Positions 15,451 to 17,635 of a DNA stretch of 17,635 bases are shown one piece after another. The translations under genes and the position numbers were made by a program. The notes beneath the pieces were generated by a model that searched no databases, was not told the DNA's origin, and was given only the letters and a program-made list of their open reading frames with translations. This DNA comes from Bacteroidales bacterium UBA2861 (GTDB taxonomy: Bacteria > Bacteroidota > Bacteroidia > Bacteroidales > UBA932), in NCBI GenBank assembly GCA_002350615.1, contig DEFD01000031.1, positions 78,370 through 96,004 of the forward strand, in the 5' to 3' direction. Position 1 is the first letter of the stretch. Each line of letters opens with the position of its first letter.

Positions 15451-16780
15451 CTTCTTTAACGAGTTTATGGAAGGGTTTGCGGGGGAATCTGAGCCCGAAC
15501 GGCATCCAGTCCCTCGGGACTATGTTCATGACGGATTCAGCGCCTGTGGCAGCGTCATAAAGCCCCTGATGATTAAATACCAGGCTCATGGCGTCCGACA
15601 TGAGTTTCTTGCTCCTGTTGAAAGTTCCCAGCCCGGAAAGGGACTGGCGCCATGAATAAATCTGTTCGGCGAGTCCTATTTTCACCGGGCATACGGTCTC
15701 GCAGCTCCTGCAGAGCGTGCAGGCGGAAAGATTCCCGGAATGCTGCCGGGCGGAGCGGAGCATGCCCAGGTTGATACCTATCGGTCCGGGAATAAAATAA
15801 CTGTATGAATATCCGCCTGAACGCCGGTAAACGGGGCATGTATTCATGCAGGACCCGCATCGGATACATTTCAGGATTTCCCGATGGGCAGGATCTGCAA
15901 GCCAGTCGCTGCGTCCGTTGTCAACAAGGATGATATGCATTTCCCCATCCTCGCAACGGGCCTTGCGGAAATGACTCGTGTAAGTGGTGCTCGGCTGCCC
16001 GGTTCCTGCACGGCAGAGCATCCTCTGGAATACTGCCAGGGATGCATAGTCGGGGATGATCTTCTCGAGTCCTATGGCCGATATCTGAAGCTTCGGCAGG
16101 GAAGTGGACATGTCGGCATTGCCTTCATTGGTGCATACTACGATGTCTCCGGTGGCCGCGATGCCGAAATTGGCACCTGTCATGCCCGCGTCTGCGCTGA
16201 GGAATTCGCCTCTCAGGCTCAGGCGGGCCATGTATGTGAGATAGCTTGGATCATGGTTGCCAGGCTGGTCGCTGATGCCTTTCCGCTCGAACAGTTCTCC
16301 CACGTCATCGTGATTAAGATGGATGGCCGGCATGACGATGTGGCTGGGTTTCTGTCCCTTGAGCTGGATAATCCTTTCTCCCAGATCCGTTTCTACGACC
16401 TCGATACCCCTTGCTTCCAGATAAGGGTTCATCTCGCATTCTTCGGTGAGCATGGACTTGGATTTCACCAGTTTTTTAACCCCGTGCGAGGACAGTATGC
16501 CGAAAACTATTTCATTGAATTCGGCAGCGTCTGCGGCCCAGTGCACCTTGACGCCGTTCTTCTCGGCATTGCCGGAGAATTCTTCCAGGTATTTGTCGAG
16601 ATGTGAAAGGGTGTGGAGTTTTATCCGGGAGGCTTTTTCGCGCAGCTGCTCCCATTCATCCAGTTTTTCGGCCATGGCATCCCGCTTCTGGCGTACACTC
16701 CAGAAGGTCTTGTCGTGCCAGCTGCTGTATTTCTCATCCTTGAGGAAGGATTTTGCGCTCTTGCTGTGAAAGGTACTCAT
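15440..16780 (-). CDS. lutB: L-lactate utilisation protein B, iron-sulfur subunit
   Basis: LutB combines a LUD domain with a ferredoxin-like pair of [4Fe-4S] sites and passes electrons in lactate oxidation. The 446 aa protein has the LUD part at about 70-300 (SKSMLTEE, TGANFGIAATGDIV). It then has two classic cluster motifs: C305-x2-C308-x2-C311-x3-C315 and C354-x2-C357-x2-C360-x3-C364, each with the final Cys-Pro. The C-terminal tail includes PRDWMPFGLRFP. The ATG overlaps the lutA stop by 4 bases. Motifs and length are as expected for the family. Confidence 0.95.
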   Translation of the reverse strand: MSTFHSKSAKSFLKDEKYSSWHDKTFWSVRQKRDAMAEKLDEWEQLREKASRIKLHTLSHLDKYLEEFSGNAEKNGVKVHWAADAAEFNEIVFGILSSHGVKKLVKSKSMLTEECEMNPYLEARGIEVVETDLGERIIQLKGQKPSHIVMPAIHLNHDDVGELFERKGISDQPGNHDPSYLTYMARLSLRGEFLSADAGMTGANFGIAATGDIVVCTNEGNADMSTSLPKLQISAIGLEKIIPDYASLAVFQRMLCRAGTGQPSTTYTSHFRKARCEDGEMHIILVDNGRSDWLADPAHREILKCIRCGSCMNTCPVYRRSGGYSYSYFIPGPIGINLGMLRSARQHSGNLSACTLCRSCETVCPVKIGLAEQIYSWRQSLSGLGTFNRSKKLMSDAMSLVFNHQGLYDAATGAESVMNIVPRDWMPFGLRFPRKPFHKLVKEDDK

Positions 16781-17505
16781 AATCCGGATGCCAAAATTTC
16801 AACGACATGTTTGCACTTGATATCGAGTCCGAGGCGTTCCGCGGATGCGGAAAGCTGCATCAGACAGGAAGAATCAGGGCCCGTGACATATTCGGCGCCT
16901 GTAGCCGCGTGGCGGCTGATCTTGTCGCAGCCCATCCTCTGGGAAACCGCCTTTTCCTCCATGGCGAACAACCCTCCGAATCCGCAGCACTCGTCCGGAC
17001 GTTCGGGTTCCACAACATCTATCCCTTCGACCAGCTGCAGCAGGTCCCTGATTTTGTTGAACTTTGGAATGTTCTGTTCACTCGGGGAGGAAAGCCCGAG
17101 CTCACGTACGCCATGACAGGAATTATGTATGCTTACACGGTGTGGAAAGCGCCCGAGGGGGCCCTTTACTTTCAGGACATCATGAAGGAATTCTACGATA
17201 TCCAGGGCTTTATCCGCAACCTTGCAGTCCTTTATTAGAGAGGGATAGTTGTGGCGCACAAAGGCCGTGCAGCTTACGGAAGGGGCCACGACGTAATCGA
17301 AGTTCCCGAATTTGTCTTCAAATTTCCTGGCGAGGTGAGTGGCCTGTTTCTCGAATCCTCCATTGGCCATAGGCTGTCCGCAGCAAGTCTGGCCCTGAGG
17401 ATAGACAACCTCCACTCCGAGATGCCTGAGCAGCTTGAGGCTTGCCATTCCGACTTCCGGAAATAGGGCATCCACATAGCATGGAATGAATAATCCTACC
17501 TTCAT
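16777..17505 (-). CDS. lutA: L-lactate utilisation protein A, CCG-domain iron-sulfur oxidoreductase
   Basis: LutA is a heterodisulfide-reductase-like subunit with two CCG domains that bind iron-sulfur clusters; it works with LutB and LutC in L-lactate oxidation. In the 242 aa protein the first CCG unit has C9 (IPCYVDALFP), C41-C42 (TCCGQP) and C79. The second has C130 (HNSCHGVREL), C173-C174 (ECCGFGG) and C214. Length and cysteine spacing fit the LutA/YkgE group. The ATG at 17505 lies 26 bases downstream of a perfect -7 box and starts the lutABC unit. The related GlcF has a similar domain, but the LutB-LutC neighbours settle the call. Confidence 0.94.
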   Translation of the reverse strand: MKVGLFIPCYVDALFPEVGMASLKLLRHLGVEVVYPQGQTCCGQPMANGGFEKQATHLARKFEDKFGNFDYVVAPSVSCTAFVRHNYPSLIKDCKVADKALDIVEFLHDVLKVKGPLGRFPHRVSIHNSCHGVRELGLSSPSEQNIPKFNKIRDLLQLVEGIDVVEPERPDECCGFGGLFAMEEKAVSQRMGCDKISRHAATGAEYVTGPDSSCLMQLSASAERLGLDIKCKHVVEILASGL

Positions 17506-17530
17506 TTCAGTTTCAGTGTTATCGACTGCT

Positions 17531-17538
17531 CAAATATA
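17531..17538 (-). promoter_or_regulatory. Bacteroidota -7 box for lutABC
   Basis: On the minus strand this is TATATTTG, a perfect TAnnTTTG element, 25 bases before the lutA ATG. It implies a leader of roughly 20 bases. The -33 region would fall in the T-rich tail of the tRNA terminator just upstream, so the two signals are packed together. No operator-like palindrome is seen. Confidence 0.55.
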
Positions 17539-17550
17539 TGAAAGAAATCA

Positions 17551-17602
17551 TAAAAAGAAAAGAGGATGACCATCCAGCGTAAACGCTTAACAGTCATCCT
17601 CT
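17551..17602 (-). terminator. Rho-independent terminator after the tRNA gene
   Basis: A perfect 10-bp inverted repeat (AGAGGATGAC at 17561-17570 with GTCATCCTCT at 17593-17602) encloses a smaller 4-bp hairpin (AGCG 17576-17579, CGCT 17584-17587). On the minus strand the stem is followed by a T-rich run (TTTCTTTTT, 17560-17552). It starts 2 bases after the predicted tRNA end, so it most likely ends the tRNA transcript and separates it from lutABC. Confidence 0.8.
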
Positions 17603-17604
17603 TG

Positions 17605-17635
17605 TGCACCCCTAGGGATTCGAACCCTAGACCCA
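17605..17635 (-). tRNA. tRNA gene, 3' end only (identity unknown)
   Basis: On the minus strand, the T stem TAGGG / CCCTA (17629-17625 and 17617-17613) encloses the T loop TTCGAAT. It is followed by the 3' acceptor strand GGGGTGC (17612-17606) and discriminator A at 17605. CCA is not encoded. The 5' part, including the anticodon, lies beyond the window edge. The hidden acceptor 5' strand should read about GCACCCC. The amino acid cannot be told from what is visible. Confidence 0.85.

Noticed and set aside
15884..16606. A 240-codon open frame antisense to lutB
   Set aside because: It shadows lutB, shows no family motif and has no promoter or neighbour logic.
1..17635. CRISPR arrays, insertion sequences, prophage or defence genes
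   Set aside because: No regularly spaced repeats, transposase or integrase motifs, or phage-like genes are seen; almost every base is accounted for by housekeeping or envelope genes.

Overview
The window reads as a compact chromosomal segment of a Bacteroidota bacterium, probably Bacteroidales. Three things point there. Perfect TAnnTTTG promoter elements (the Bacteroidota -7 box) sit just upstream of three transcription units. Shine-Dalgarno sequences are mostly absent. The lutABC and manC-type proteins have a Bacteroidales-like character. Base composition is moderately GC-rich. Gene density is extreme: no gap exceeds about 100 bases, and five gene pairs share a 4-base ATGA stop/start overlap.

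Region 1 (1-6719, + strand) is a de novo purine operon: purC (3' end only), purF, purM, purN, purH, purD and folD. Together they convert PRPP towards IMP. FolD makes the 10-formyl-tetrahydrofolate consumed by PurN and PurH. purL, purE/K and purB are not in view. The PurF here keeps its phosphoribosyltransferase site and iron-sulfur ligands but has lost the catalytic cysteine and other glutamine-site residues, so it looks glutaminase-dead. Region 2 (6722-7367, +) is a broken gene directly behind folD, disrupted by a frameshift in a C5 run and probably also truncated and internally deleted.

Region 3 (7362-11961, - strand) is a tightly coupled four-gene unit. In transcription order it encodes a BASS-family transporter, a YiiX-type permuted papain-like lipoprotein, a diacylglycerol-kinase-family lipid kinase and a seven-helix LTA-synthase-like phosphoglycerol transferase. 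The last two suggest an envelope glycerophosphate-transfer system coupled to diacylglycerol recycling, which would be notable in a Gram-negative phylum.

Region 4 (11962-12037) is a 76-base divergent promoter region. Region 5 (12038-14876, +) carries glutamine-dependent NAD+ synthetase (nadE) and a short mannose-1-phosphate guanylyltransferase lacking the usual C-terminal domain. Region 6 (14869-17505, -) is the L-lactate oxidation operon lutABC. It is preceded by a strong -7 box packed against the terminator of a tRNA gene whose 3' end lies at the right edge (17605-17635, -).
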